This document shows, piece after piece, positions 28,950-42,774 of a stretch of 64,000 nucleotides of DNA (position 1 is its first letter; every line of letters begins with the position of its first letter). Source of the DNA: Heliocybe sulcata (Eukaryota; Basidiomycota; Agaricomycetes; Gloeophyllales; Gloeophyllaceae); NCBI GenBank assembly GCA_004369045.1, contig ML213503.1, forward strand, positions 2,788,924 through 2,852,923. Reading direction: 5' to 3'. A model generated the notes under the pieces. It was not told where the DNA came from. It saw nothing but the letters and a program-made list of their open reading frames with translations, and made no database searches. The position numbers were made by a program, and so were the translations under genes.

Positions 28950-29046
28950 ACGCGTACCCCTTATATACCGCCCGGTATGAGTTACGCGTACCCTTAGCTG
29001 ACGCGTTCACTGTAACGGGAGTAAGATGTAGTCTGAGCAGACGCGT
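28950..29046. promoter_or_regulatory. Four MluI cell-cycle boxes between BLM10 and AIM18-like gene
   Basis: The palindromic hexamer ACGCGT occurs at 28950-28955, 28984-28989, 29001-29006 and 29041-29046, all inside the 301 bp divergent promoter. In yeasts this is the binding site of the MBF (Mbp1-Swi6) factor active at G1/S. A TATA-like ttatata at about 28961-28967 lies between the first two. The clustering is seen directly; binding is inferred. Confidence 0.6.
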
Positions 29047-29215
29047 AACGCCTTGGCCCGTCCGGTACCGTCTGACGCTCTTTAGATCTACTGCGTCCGA
29101 TCCCGCCACGTGCTGCGGACCGGGCCATAAGTAGCCGGCGGTAACTCTTGTGCTGACATTATATTCTGTATCGTGGACCACACCGACAAAGATCTGCGCA
29201 TCCAACGTTACATTA

Positions 29216-30278
29216 ATGCTGCAGGGTCTGGTTGCAGGAACCGCTGTGGCAAGCCGGTCGTCCACCCTGGCCAGGTTCCGTCGCGGTCGTGACTTCCATT
29301 CCGCGCGAACCTCTTCCAGGCTGTTAGCAAGGCCATTCGTATGGGGCGCAGCTATCGGACTCGCCTCCCTATGGGTCCTTCACCGCCAGACCCTGCATCT
29401 TGACGCTGAGCCACCAGTGCGCTCTGAAGAAACACGCGGTGAGTTGTGCAATTTCCCCAGAGGTCGTAGCCTTACCTTCTGATAAGCAGCCTCTGCTAGT
29501 TGACCCGGCGACGTCCATCGAGTTCCCCACCACCCTCGTTATTCCTTCTAAAGTTCCCCTCCCCAAGTTCACGTTGGTCGGCGTCGGCGTGCGGACTGTG
29601 TCCTTCTTACGCGTCAAGGTGTACTCTATCGGATTCTACGCTGACCTTAGCAATCCTAATCTGAATGTACGTCAGTTTTTGGTATGATAGTCCTCTGCCC
29701 TCGACATCTAGGATCTATAGATCCCGAAAACCGCCACTCCAGAAGAGAAAATAGAACACATCGTCCAAAACACCGCCTGCGTCCTCCGAATAAGTAAGCT
29801 CCTCACGTATCCAACAATTCCCGTGCATCTAAAACTATCACATCCCTAGTCCCCACCCGCTCCACATCCTACGGCCACCTCCGCGACGGCTTCATGCGCG
29901 CTCTCCAAGGCCGCATGCGCCTCCTCCAGCAGCAAGGCTCCCTTACTCCCGCCGAAGAAGCCTCCGCCCAGCCCCCCCTCCGTCAGCTCAAATCCATCTT
30001 CCCTAACACGCCTCTGGCGAAGCACTCCCCCCTCGACGTGCTCCTGACCGCACCCGAGCCTGCCAAGCCGCGCACCCTCGTGTTCCGCGACCTCGGGGTC
30101 GTGCAGAACGACTGGGTTGCGAAGCATTTTGTGTTGGCATACTTTGCGGGTGACGGGCTTAGCCCGCCGGTGCGTCTTTCTTGACGGTTTGGATTTAGTA
30201 GTTTGCTAATTTTTGTCATTTGGACGTATGAAGCTGAAGCAATCTGTGGTAACGGCGTTAGAAGGCTTTGGGAGATGA
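29216..30278 (+). CDS. AIM18: Chalcone-isomerase-fold mitochondrial protein (AIM18/AIM46-like)
   Basis: Fungal mitochondrial protein with a chalcone-isomerase-like fold, related to yeast AIM18/AIM46, whose role is poorly known. The start ATG at 29216 opens an Arg-rich, acid-free presequence (RSSTLARFRRGRDFHSAR) followed by a hydrophobic segment (FVWGAAIGLASLWVL), suggesting inner-membrane anchoring. The fold begins TSIEFPTTLVIPS; the hallmark TLVGVGVRTVSFLRVKVYSI and GFYADL follow at 29575-29650. Further exons read KTATPEEKIEHIVQNTACVL and TSYGHLRDGFMRALQ. The last intron, 30171 to about 30230, leads to LKQSVVTALEGFGR and a TGA at 30278. Five or so exons, complete. Its closest named relatives in yeast are AIM18 and AIM46; which it matches better cannot be told by eye. 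Confidence 0.9.
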
Positions 30279-30436
30279 GCGTATCATTCAGATCCTGGTT
30301 TCGGCCGCGTCTGTCGCCGGTCTCTACGGGTCAGGCGTTGGACTACATAGTAATCACTGCAGTAGTAGATAACAGAGCATACCCAGACCGGCCTAGGAGC
30401 ATTCTTCATAATATTTATAAATGACACGTCCTTTCA

Positions 30437-30509
30437 TCCCGCATAGCTCAGTTGGTAGAGCGCGACACTAGTAATGTCGAGGTCAGTCGTTCGAGTCGGC
30501 TTGTGGGAA
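30437..30509 (+). tRNA. tRNA-Thr (AGT anticodon), intronless
   Basis: Cloverleaf of 73 bases. Acceptor TCCCGCA pairs with TGTGGGA (one G-U), D arm GCTC/GAGC, anticodon stem CGACA/TGTCG with loop CTAGTAA giving anticodon AGT, T arm AGTCG-TTCGAGT-CGGCT, discriminator A. A run of five T at 30528-30532 would end Pol III transcription. It lies 95 bp upstream of the TIM21 start. It is identical to the gene at 51187 apart from that copy's intron. Confidence 0.93.
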
Positions 30510-30603
30510 CTCAGTTGCTATTCACCCTTTTTATCTTACTCTACAGAACCTATATCCAATCCAAGGATCGGCCGTCGATCCCACATGCCTCCCACCTTGT
30601 GAA

Positions 30604-31935
30604 ATGCATTCTCACTTGTACCGACTGCCCTCCCGGCTTCAGGCACTTGCTCGGTTTCATTCCAATGGCTTCAAATTCATTGCTCTCCCTCGATGTCGTA
30701 GGGCCCTGGTCAGAAGCTATGCGACACACAAGGACCCAGTGATCCCGAGCTCGCTGCTCTCGCAGGCCCTTGACCAGAGGCAACGTCAAGCCAGGCGGGA
30801 TGAGAACATCGGCCCATTCCAGCTTGGCATCGTCCCCCCCACCCCCGAGGAGGTGGGCCATGTAAAGAAGTGGTCCGAGCTGAGCGCGGGGGGCAAGGGT
30901 GAGTGCACTATGTCAGTTATGCGATGCGTTTAAGTGTGCTAAGGGAGGAATGGGACGCAGTTGCGCGGGCTACGGCGAGGACGACGAGTTTGAGTGTGAT
31001 ATTGTTTGGCGCGGGGTTGAGCGCGGTGCTCATATATGCACTGACGTCGGAGCTGTTCTCGAGGAACTCGCCGACGGTGTTGTATGGGGAGGCGTGTGAG
31101 GTTGTGAGGAGGTCGTCTCGGGTGCGTGGTTCCCTTCCCCGTCCTCATCTCCTCCTAGTATAGGAGGGCTGATGGGGTGGTTAGGTGGCGCGGTACCTCC
31201 CGGGGCCGCTTGCGTTCCATAACTCGCCGCCGTCGTCTGCGCGCCCGAGGCATCGGAACCACCAGGTGGCGAGCCAGCTCGTCTTGGACGCGGCGGGGCA
31301 GGAGCATCTCCTGCTCAACTTTTACGTGCAATCGCGCGCCTCCGACCCATCCTCTTCTTCCGAAGACGAGTCGTATTTCGCAGTGATCGGGGAGTGGTTC
31401 AAGCATGTGTCGGAGCTGACATGGGACGAGGCAAGGGAGGCGATCGAGGGCGGGAAGAGGCTCGTGCGGTATCTCGCCGGGAAGCCCGAGCCGCTGCGCC
31501 CTCCTCCTGCCTCAGCGGCGGAAACGGGCAAGGAGGAGGAGAAGCGGGAGGACGCGGGGTGGTGGAGCTTCGCGGGGGTGTTTGGCGGGCTGAGGGGCGC
31601 GCTCGGCGCGGGACAAGGAGGGAAGGAGGGCGGGTCGAGGGGGGTCGAGGGGAGGGTGTATACGGATGGGGAGGTGCATGCGGACTTGGTCAAGGTGGGT
31701 GGGTTTTTTTCGTGCTGGGATGGGCTGATGGTGTCTTTCGGGGTAGGATAAGGACGGGTACTTTCGGTTCAGGTATATTCTGGTGGACATTCCTAGTACG
31801 TCGCGCGCTTTTATCTTAGAAGGGGACTCTGATGTGTTCTCTTTAGATTCACGAACGCGAAACCCTATACGCGTGTTCGTCGAGCGCTCGGGGGACGTGA
31901 GGGAGAACGAGCCAGTGTGGCGCTTCACATCATAA
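30604..31935 (+). CDS. TIM21: TIM23 complex subunit Tim21
   Basis: Inner-membrane subunit of the TIM23 presequence translocase; it contacts Tom22 and links import to the respiratory chain. From the ATG at 30604 the N-terminus is Arg/Leu/His-rich (RLPSRLQALARFHSNGFKF), a presequence. The single membrane helix SLSVILFGAGLSAVLIYAL follows near 31000, then TSELFSRNSPTVLYGEACE, the most conserved part of the family. After an intron come ARYLPGPLAFHN and HQVASQLVLDAAGQEHLLLN in the intermembrane-space domain. A Gly/Lys/Glu-rich insertion (about 31500-31650) is longer than in yeast. The end reads DKDGYFRFRYILVDIP and, after a further intron, FVERSGDVRENEPVWRFTS, then a TAA at 31933. Four to five introns. 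Confidence 0.93.
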
Positions 31936-32085
31936 CGTATGAGCTTTGACCTGCCCCACTCTACGGACTAAAAAATCATATCGCTGTGTTGTGTATATTG
32001 TGTATTGCTTGCTATGACGACATGTATCATTAGGTATTAACTTACGGTGCTCGGCAATAACAGACCAAGCTCATCCCTATCCGCT

Positions 32086-32649
32086 TCAGTCACCGAAGAG
32101 CTTCTGCACGCGCTTGAGGACAGAATCCTTCGCAGGGTCTGGGACGCAAGTGAGCCAGTGAACATGGAGACAGCCAGACGGGACGCGTACCATAGGGGTG
32201 GTCCTTCGAGGGTATCTCGAGGAGCGCGGGGAAGGCTTGGTTGTACTTGTCGACTAGCGGCCTGATCTTCTCGGCAACCTAAGAGCGCGGTCAGCGTTCG
32301 AGGACGGGTCGTGCAGAGAGAGGACTTGCATGCTGGTTGATGAGGAGGATGGCGATGTCTTTGCGTTCGGTGTACTCCTCGAATGCGGCTTCGATGGTGG
32401 ATACGCTGGTCTCTGCACTCACACCCCTACTCAGTGTCCGCAGTAAGATTAAGAGATGGGTCCTCACTAGAATCTACTACGAGAAAGTTGCGCTTTGCCT
32501 TGTCGACGTTCCCGATGCCTGCGAGGAGGAGGCCGGTGACGGAGTCCTGGGCGCTGAGTTGAGATTCAGAATACTTCTGGAGGGGAGTGCACACACACTT
32601 CGTCGCCGATGACTGCGAGGAGGTTGCGGTCCTTGAAGGTGCCCGCCAT
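32086..32649 (-). CDS. VMA7: V-type ATPase subunit F
   Basis: Small subunit of the V1 sector of the vacuolar proton pump, part of the central rotor stalk. Exon 1 from the ATG at 32649 reads [17 protein letters not shown]; later exons read [20 protein letters not shown] with FLVVDS, then [20 protein letters not shown] with ILLINQH, then [29 protein letters not shown], and the end [13 protein letters not shown] with a stop at 32086. This order and length (about 120 residues) match the family throughout. Three or four short introns. It is divergent from ECD/SGT1 with only 131 bp between starts, so the promoter is shared. Confidence 0.94.
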
Positions 32650-32780
32650 GGCGTCAATAGCAACTTAGGAGCAGCCACAAGTACTCAAGCCACAACCCTA
32701 ACTATGATGCGACCACGTGATTCGTCCGACGAGACTTTCTGCTTCGATTCCTCTGCAACTTGCTCCTCTACTCATCCGCC

Positions 32781-35830
<3,050 letters not shown>

Positions 35831-36017
35831 GTGTACGGCTGGTTTTAAAAATGTATGGTATTGGTGGATGCATAATGTACTTTGGAGAATGTTTCGCTCA
35901 GCCAATCCAACGCGAGTGCAGGATGTGTGCCGACGGCGGACGCCACAATGCTTTCGCGTTTACTTGCCACAACCCCTCCAGGCCTCATGAAACGCTGAAG
36001 AACGAGAGGGTATAGAC

Positions 36018-36841
36018 ATGATTCATGCGGTTCTGATCTGTCAGTTCTACTCCGAGACCAGGCAAGGGCTGTAAACTGACGCGCATCCGGCCCAGTCAAC
36101 ACGTCGGGCGTACCTCGCCTGACCAAGTTCTACAGCACTGTCCACCATTCGCCGCAGACGCTGGTGCAGAAGATATTCTCGCTGATATGCACGCGGCCTG
36201 CGGGGCTCTGCAACTTCTTGGACGCGCCGGAGCTGGAGGAGTTTCTTGGTAAGAAGCAGCGCGAGGACGAACGGCTGCGGGTGGTGTACCGCAGCTATGC
36301 GACCTTGCACTTTGTGTTCTTGGTCGATGCGGCGGAGAGCGAGCTCGGGATATTGGATCTGATACAGGTGCGCTGGCATGGCGAGGAGCAGGAGCAGCTG
36401 CTCATTTGGATGCAAGGTGTTTGTTGAGTCCCTGGATCGGGCGTTCGAGAATGTCTGCGAGCTGGATTTGGTCTTCCATTTCGACGAGGTATGGGGCGGG
36501 TATAGACAGCTCATATGGGTGTCTAATAGTCTCTGATAGGTGCACCATATTCTGGCGGAGGTCATCCAAGGCGGGCTCGTGCTGGAGACGAACCTGGACG
36601 AGATCGACAGAAGCGGTGCGTTCTGCTCTCTTTACAACTATGTATCACGATGTGTACTGAACGGTGCTAATTCGTTGACTGCTTACATTCAGTGAAACAA
36701 GCTGCGCAAGCAAGAAAGACCTCGTATGCCTCTGCGAACCCCCTTTCGCTCGGCGGCAGTTCCATGGGACAACGGAGCGCTGGGTTGCAAACCCCTCTTG
36801 GCTGGTTAACTGGGAAGCTCACAGGGGTTGGGACGATATAG
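36018..36841 (+). CDS. APS3: AP-3 adaptor complex sigma subunit
   Basis: Small subunit of the AP-3 coat adaptor, which sorts cargo from Golgi or endosomes to the vacuole. Exon 1 (36018-36039) encodes MIHAVLI plus one base; the intron ends cccag and exon 2 resumes FNTSGVPRLTKFYSTV. Then IFSLICTRPAGLCNFLDAPE, VVYRSYATLHFVFLVDAAES and ELGILDLIQ; after introns FVESLDRAFENVCELDLVFH with FDE, and VHHILAEVIQGGLVLETNLD. The SFCNFLD/GLCNFLD-type segment and the long tail mark AP-3 rather than AP-1 or AP-2 sigma. The tail (AQARKTSYASANPLSLGGSS, ending GKLTGVGTI) is longer than in short-tailed relatives. Stop TAG at 36839. Confidence 0.93.
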
Positions 36842-37185
36842 TGAGAAGGTGCCGACGTCCATTCCGGATGGGGTTTCAGGAATAGGAGCCCTACCGACTG
36901 TATTGATTGTACATTGATCTCTGTAGCAATAGCAGGTTGCGTGCATCGTGAGGACCGCGTACTAGTATGCTCTCGAGATACTCTTTACTCCCCAGGAATA
37001 TCAGCTGTGACGAGGTCACCGTTTCCTGACACGAAGAGCCCTAAACCCCACATGAGGACGATACACATGGAATGCGCGTGTTCGATTGAGCATGGGCGGC
37101 CAGAAAGCTGCCAAAAGATACGGAGATATGCAACTATGCATTCCCCGATGTGACGCCCGTCAAAGGCCTGGCTGTCCCCTAAGAC
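36842..37185. other. Convergent 3' flanks of AP-3 sigma and MED6
   Basis: Both neighbours end here. An 79-codon plus frame (36914-37153) shows no family signature. I see no RNA gene or repeat. Confidence 0.5.
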
Positions 37186-38357
37186 CTAAGTAGAGGCAGA
37201 TGGAGCTAGGGACATTCCTTCAGAAAATGATCCATGAGCTTCTATAGAACGACTGAAGCAGGCCGAGAACGCACGCTTTTTCTTTTTCTTTCCCGCTCCG
37301 GGCACACCCTTGATCGCTGCCGTCTCCTGGGAAGCAACGATACTGGCTGGCTTGCCCTGGTCCCGTTCCATCGTCGGAGCAGGGGTGGCAGAGGAGCGTG
37401 TAACGGGGGTTTCCGGCACGCTCTCAGAGATCGGTGGAGGAACCTGCACCCGCGCGGCAGCGGTTGCGTTCGTGTGTGCTGCAGTCGTGCGCATTGCGTT
37501 GTACATCAGCATGTTGTTCTGCAGCTTGTTAGCGGCTCTCCGTTTCACAGAAGCAGAAGACGCGTTGAGATCTTGGCTTTGGTCGGGCTCCAACGGGTCT
37601 TCATCTCCCCGTTTTCCGCCCGATTCCTCGGACAGGGATGGATCGACTATGGGCCATATAAAACCTGTCCGAGGCGTGTAGTCTGGGCGGTGTTTGCGCA
37701 ACGTGTCTAGGGATGATTGAAGAGCATTAACAGTGGTAAGCTATATGCGATGGAGTGAGCATGAAATTCGGGCTGATCCGAAACGAACGTTACCAGACGG
37801 TTGGAGAGTACATTGTAAACGTCGGGTGATTGGTATATTCGATTGCTAATAACGAAATATGCCGCTAATGGGCGCACTATGTTCTCAGGTGGATGTTAAC
37901 ATCCTGAGGAACAGCCGGATCACGGAAACTATACCTTGTTCGGGAGACAGGCGCTCCCGCTTGTGAATGATAAACAGTGACGGTGGTTGTGCATGGACCA
38001 CTGCGAATTCAATCCCGGTGAAACGTCTGGAATACAGCCATACATATTAGCTCTGATCGGGATTCAGAGAAAGAGAACCGTACTTGAGTTCTTCTGCTTC
38101 GTTTAGCAAAGGCTGGCCCGTGTGCATAGTTTGCATCCGAAGAACTTGATTGTTGCTCTGTTTGTCGTAGAACATCGATGTTGTGAAATATTCAAAAACA
38201 TTTTCCGCTGTAAGAGGTCCATTTGCCTGGGAATGGGTTCAGCAAGACAGGATCACCGCCTTCTAGTCCATGAAGCGGATCTTGCCTGTATCCACTCGTG
38301 CCAGATGAAGAACCTATGGCTATAATCATCCGGCGGATGAAGGTCACTCGTATCCAT
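37186..38357 (-). CDS. MED6: Mediator complex subunit 6
   Basis: Head-module subunit of Mediator, needed for activated RNA polymerase II transcription. Exon 1 from the ATG at 38357 reads MDTSDLHPPDDYSHRFF and IWHEWIQ. The next exon reads ANGPLTAENVFEYFTTSMFY with DKQSNNQVLRMQTMHTGQ, the family hallmark. Then LLNEAEELK, then after an intron GIEFAVVHAQPPSLFIIHKR with ERLSPEQ near 37930, then the exon RKHRPDYTPRTGFIWPIVDP near 37690 where the animal and fungal proteins agree. The C-terminal half is low complexity with a Lys cluster (GAGKKKKKRAF) near 37280, typical of fungal MED6. The intron after WIQ appears to have a GC donor (CAG then gcaaga). The exact stop (37186) depends on the absence of a further intron near the Lys cluster. 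Confidence 0.87.
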
Positions 38358-38550
38358 GCTAATGGTACTTCTTGTTCAACTAAACCCAAACGCACGCTGG
38401 AGAGATTGTGATCCAGAAGTGGTCAACCTGCAAGAGGCGGTGGTGTGGCAGCACAACTTGCATCTCCTTGTGACCGTCACTTTCGGAAGACGCGTTTGTC
38501 ACGCCTGCCCATCACGGTTTGTGGCTTTGGCCATAACCCCCACTTCCCGC

Positions 38551-39160
38551 TCATCGTTCTTCAATGAATCTCTGAGCTGGACGACACATTCCGGGCACAT
38601 GTTCATTTAATACGCTATAGACGGCTAGTAGCTCTCGCCGGACGATAGGTTTCAATATGTCCAGCTTAGACGGCGCGCTCCGAGGCACAAAACCCAGATC
38701 TGATTCCATGATGTATGTATTATGTATAGCCATTAGCTCGCTCACATCATGATGCCAGATGTCCCTTTGCTGACATCTCCGCCGTGCTCGCAGGTAAGAG
38801 AAGATGGACGGGTACTTGATTATACAGCGATTTCCACACCCAGAATAACTTGATTTCGTCCCCCGCTCGAAATCCAACCTGACAATTGGATGGTAATCTG
38901 TGATTCAAGGGTCCCGTCCATAAAGGTACTAGCCTGCCTTGATCCAGCTTATCACCATTGCTATGCATAGGCCAGCCGCCAGGGAAGCGCCGAACAGATT
39001 CTAACTCGAGGCCGCCGACGCGGACGTCAGGGTCGTCAAGCCAGGGGAAACAATCGCCGAGCGCTCTGTCAGAGGAGTCTTCATCAGCGCCGTCTACCCT
39101 GTTGGCAGATCTCAGAAGTCGAGCGTTTCCGAACCAAAGGGTCTGCCAAAACTAAGTGTA
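38551..39160 (-). CDS. Hypothetical protein, unknown family
   Basis: The minus strand is open from about 39158 to 38747 in one frame with a coding look: FWQTLWFGNARLLRSANRV, CFPWLDDPDVRVGGLELESV, FPGGWPMHSNGDKLDQGR, LVPLWTGPLNHRLPSNCQVG and FRAGDEIKLFWVWKSL. It begins after a ttacacttag acceptor-like site, so at least one upstream exon would be expected, yet the catalase stop is only about 190 bp away. A second minus frame, 38877-38551, ends MESDLGFVPRSAPSKLD and further to RRELLAVYSVLNEHVPG; joining the two by an intron near 38800 is plausible. I do not recognise the family. It may be a lineage-specific gene or a relic. Confidence 0.4.
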
Positions 39161-39345
39161 AAGTGTCTCAGCGTGTCCTTGCGGCGCATACTCGTAATAA
39201 TACGATTGTCTTGGGTACAAGCACAATAAACATACTAGAAATACATAGGTCTTGTCGCATATGCAAGCAATTCAGAATAGATGGATCGTACAACACCGGA
39301 AATCTCTCAACTTCAGCTACATTTCTCCTATGCGTCCTCAACACC

Positions 39346-41868
39346 TTAGAACGCAACACGCTCGACCAAGCCGTCCGTCTCGCGCTCGTAGCAGCGGTGC
39401 TTGCTGAGCTCGTACGCAAAGTTGGCCAGGAAACCCTTGTCGCCCACCGCGATCTTGAACGGCTCAGCAGCCGCGTTCGTGACACCATAAGTGCCAGTCG
39501 TAACAACACCATACGAGGTGACGACCGAGTCACTGCCGGGCGCACTCTGGAATTGAACGCCAGGGAGGCTAACCGCCTCCCTGAGGAACGTGACGGCCTC
39601 GCCCACGGCTCCGATGACCTTGCAGTGACCAAAGGCCTCGCGCACCCAGTGCACAGCACGGCCGTTGGCAGACAGCCTCTGGACATGCTCCGCACCCGAC
39701 GGGATAATGAGCGCGTCAAACATAGTTGAACGCTGGCCCTCATAGTGGTGGTCGGCCACCATGCCCTCTCCCTCGCCAACGACCTGGCCGGCAGGGTAGA
39801 CCTTGCCACGGCGAGGCCCAATCAGCCAAGTAGTTGCCATGCCGGCCTTCAGCGTAGCACGGATGGCGAGGACCTCAGAAGCGTTGAAGCCATCCGCGAC
39901 GAGTATAGCAATGCGACGGGACTTGATCGTAGGCTCCGAAGGGATATAATGGGCCTGAGACAGCGTCTTGTCGACCTTGCCGTGGTTAGGGCGGCCAGGC
40001 GCCTCAGGGATGGTACCGTCAACGTTGAGAGCGATTTGCTTCGCGAGATCGAAATCAATATTGTTCAGGATCTTCGTGTACGACTGGTACACGACGGGGT
40101 CGTCGCAATGCGACAACTCGAACGAGATGGCGCCGATGAGGTGAGCCTTCTCATGCGGAGCCAACGAGTTGTAGAACAACTGCGCTTGATTGTAGTGCTC
40201 TTGGAACTTGGAACCACGGACACGGTGCTTAATGCCCTCAACCTTCTGCTGGAACCTAGTGGGCGCTGGGTTAGGGCTGTTATTAGGGAATTGTTGCAAG
40301 CGGTGACTTACTCGGCATAGCCACCATTCTCTGTAGACACAGGCGGGAGTGTACCCTTGCGATTCGGCCAGTAGTTGATCTGGCCCTTGGTAATCTTATG
40401 TCTCATTTGACCATCACGGTGGTTGTTGAGGACGGGGCAAACGGGACGGTTGATGGGAAGCTACTCGAGCGTGTCAGCAACATGGCCAAAAGCTCTGGAG
40501 AAAGCCAGACTCACCTCCTGCCAATTGACACCAAGACGGCTGATCTGAGTATCGAAGTAGGAGAAGTTACGACCTTGCAGCAGAGGATCATCGGAGAAGC
40601 CGATGCCGGGGACGACATGGGAAGTGCAGAACGCAACCTGCTCCACCTCGGGGAAATACTCATCGACCATGCGGTTAAGAGTCATTTCACCGAGGTATTC
40701 GATCGGCACGAGGTCCTCAGGCCAAAGCTTCGTGGCGTCAAGGATATCGAACTCAAAATCGTGCTCGTTCGCCTCTGGAATAACCTGGATGCCGAACTTC
40801 CACTTTGGGTAGGCGCCATTGGTGATGGCCTCCTCTAGGTCCTTACGGTGGAAGTCGGGATCCTGACCAGCGATCTTCAAGGCTTCGTCCCAAACCAAAC
40901 TATGTACACCGAGCTCGGGAGTCCAGTGGAACTTGACGAAGAAGCGTTCGCCTTTGGAATTCATAAGGGTGTAGGTGTTCACACCGAACCCTTGCATGGT
41001 GCGGTACGACCGAGGAATGGCACGATCGGACATGACCCACATCACCATATGAGCAGCTTAACAATCACAGCATCAATGTAAGAAAAATACACGAATTGCC
41101 TGGGAACAAACTCACACTCAGGCTGTAAGCCGACAAAGTCCCAGAAGTTATTGTGAGCACTCTGGCCCTGCGGAACTTCGTTGTGAGGCTCGGGCTTGAC
41201 CGAATGGACAAAGTCCGGGAACTTGATCGCATCTTGGATGAAGAAGACAGGAATGTTGTTGCCAACAATATCCCAGTTGCCCTCCTGTGTGTAGAACTTG
41301 GTAGCGAAACCTCGGACGTCACGAACAGTGTCCTATACACAATATTCATTGATTAGGGAGCCAAAGTGAGACAATGAATCAGACGTACAGCACTACCGCG
41401 TGACCCTTGCACAGTACTGAACCGAACAAACGTAGGCGTCTCTCTCGAGGGATCCGTCAACACAGGCGCATAAGTGTACTTCGAAGCCCGATCGTCGTAA
41501 ACACGGAATACACCGTGCGCCCCAGCACCGCGGGCATGGACGACACGTTCCGGGATTCTCTCGTGGTCAAACCGCATGATCTTCTCTCGCGCGACCTGAT
41601 CCTCGAGCAACGAAGGCCCCGAATTGGTGCCATTCGTGATCTTCAACCTGCAAACGTGTGGTCAGCCCGATCGCACATGAAGTCGGATATTGAATGTGAA
41701 GAGTACGGACCAGTTGTCGGTATCGGAGATGTATGGTCCGTAGTCGAGGTTCTGGCCCTTCCGCTCGGTATTGCCGGGGTCAATAATGTTGCGTTGCATG
41801 TCCTTGGTCTTCGCGTCGCTCATGGCGGTGGCGACGGCGGAGGCGGCGTTCTTGATGACTCCCGTCAT
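39346..41868 (-). CDS. Catalase, large-subunit type with C-terminal DJ-1/PfpI-like domain
   Basis: Haem enzyme that splits hydrogen peroxide to water and oxygen. The start ATG at 41868 gives [19 protein letters not shown]; no signal peptide is evident. Motifs: catalytic His in [14 protein letters not shown] near 41540, [15 protein letters not shown], the Asn in [18 protein letters not shown] near 41270, and the haem-ligand Tyr in [15 protein letters not shown] near 40540. The core is followed by the long C-terminal extension of large-subunit catalases: [37 protein letters not shown] and [17 protein letters not shown], a flavodoxin/DJ-1-like fold that stabilises the tetramer. The end [13 protein letters not shown] has no SKL-type peroxisomal signal. 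Four or five introns. It fits catalase clade 2. Confidence 0.95.
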
Positions 41869-42774
41869 ATTGAAGCGGAACAGGGAATTGTGCAGGCATC
41901 GTTGTATGAGCTGCGCTTTATATGTCGGAGGGCGATCTGTTTTTTTGTGCGAAGTGAGGGGCTGCAATCGTCACTGACGTCGTCGACGGTCTTGAGTAGC
42001 TCAAGGATGACGAGCTTGGATCTATCTTAGAGGGCATCACGTGACTCTCAGGTGACGCAACTAGCGCACGCTGATTGGCTGCCTCGGTCGAGAAGCAGGA
42101 ACGGGAAGGGTCAAAACGACTCCGTCTCAGGCCAGCCCCCGGAACAACACTCATGCAGCGATTAGGCGCAGGAATCGGGAGTGGTACAGGTTCTTTATTC
42201 AGGCAGGCATACATCACTACGACACTCGGGGCCTCCAGGAAGAAGACTGAACAGGCCGCCGAAGCTAGCTTACAATTATATTCGACAACACAGAGCCAGG
42301 ATGACGATAAAAACGAAGCAAGTAGATGAGGATAAATAATACTAATCCAGGCGGAACCGTCCAGACACATGACAGGAAGAAGGATGATAGATGGCGAATA
42401 AAACTCGTAACTTAACCTCGTAAGGAAAATGGACAATGCACACTTGCCCTATCCTGTCGAGCCAAGTGGCACTGGGAGCAGCATAGGGTTCAAGCACTAC
42501 ACGATAACGTTCGTCACCGGGCCCAGCTCGTGTGTCCTGAGCAGGACCATACATAGGAAAAGACCGGAACTCTTCGGGGATAGCAAAGACGGAACTCCGC
42601 AGAGCGCGGTGAAACGCCCGTCAACTGATTGCATATGCCAAATGATATTCGCGAAGGAGTGGTCTAAATTAAAGTGGCGAGCGGTGAGCTCAGGCATTCC
42701 AAAGATTGTATAGACTACATACGCATGTATTAGATAACCTGGATCCTCGGGAGCGCGGTGATGGTGGTCGTCGT
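41869..42774. other. Catalase promoter and 3' flank of C2H2 gene
   Basis: The catalase upstream region lies at 41869 onward, including leader with an in-frame TTG-led extension that is not a start. A plus-strand ATG-led frame at 42075-42329 (84 codons, MAASVEKQEREGSKRLRLRP) is basic and low in recognisable motifs; I do not support it as a gene. No repeats seen. Confidence 0.45.

Noticed and set aside
39168-40320. Long open frames antisense or frame-shifted to catalase
   Set aside because: They arise from strong codon bias in the catalase gene; the sense frame has all the catalase motifs.
41868-41967. N-terminal extension of catalase from an upstream TTG
   Set aside because: TTG is not a normal start in fungi and the ATG at 41868 gives the expected N-terminus.
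42075-42329. ATG-led 84-codon plus frame
   Set aside because: No homology pattern, lies across the promoter side of catalase and no splice partner was found.
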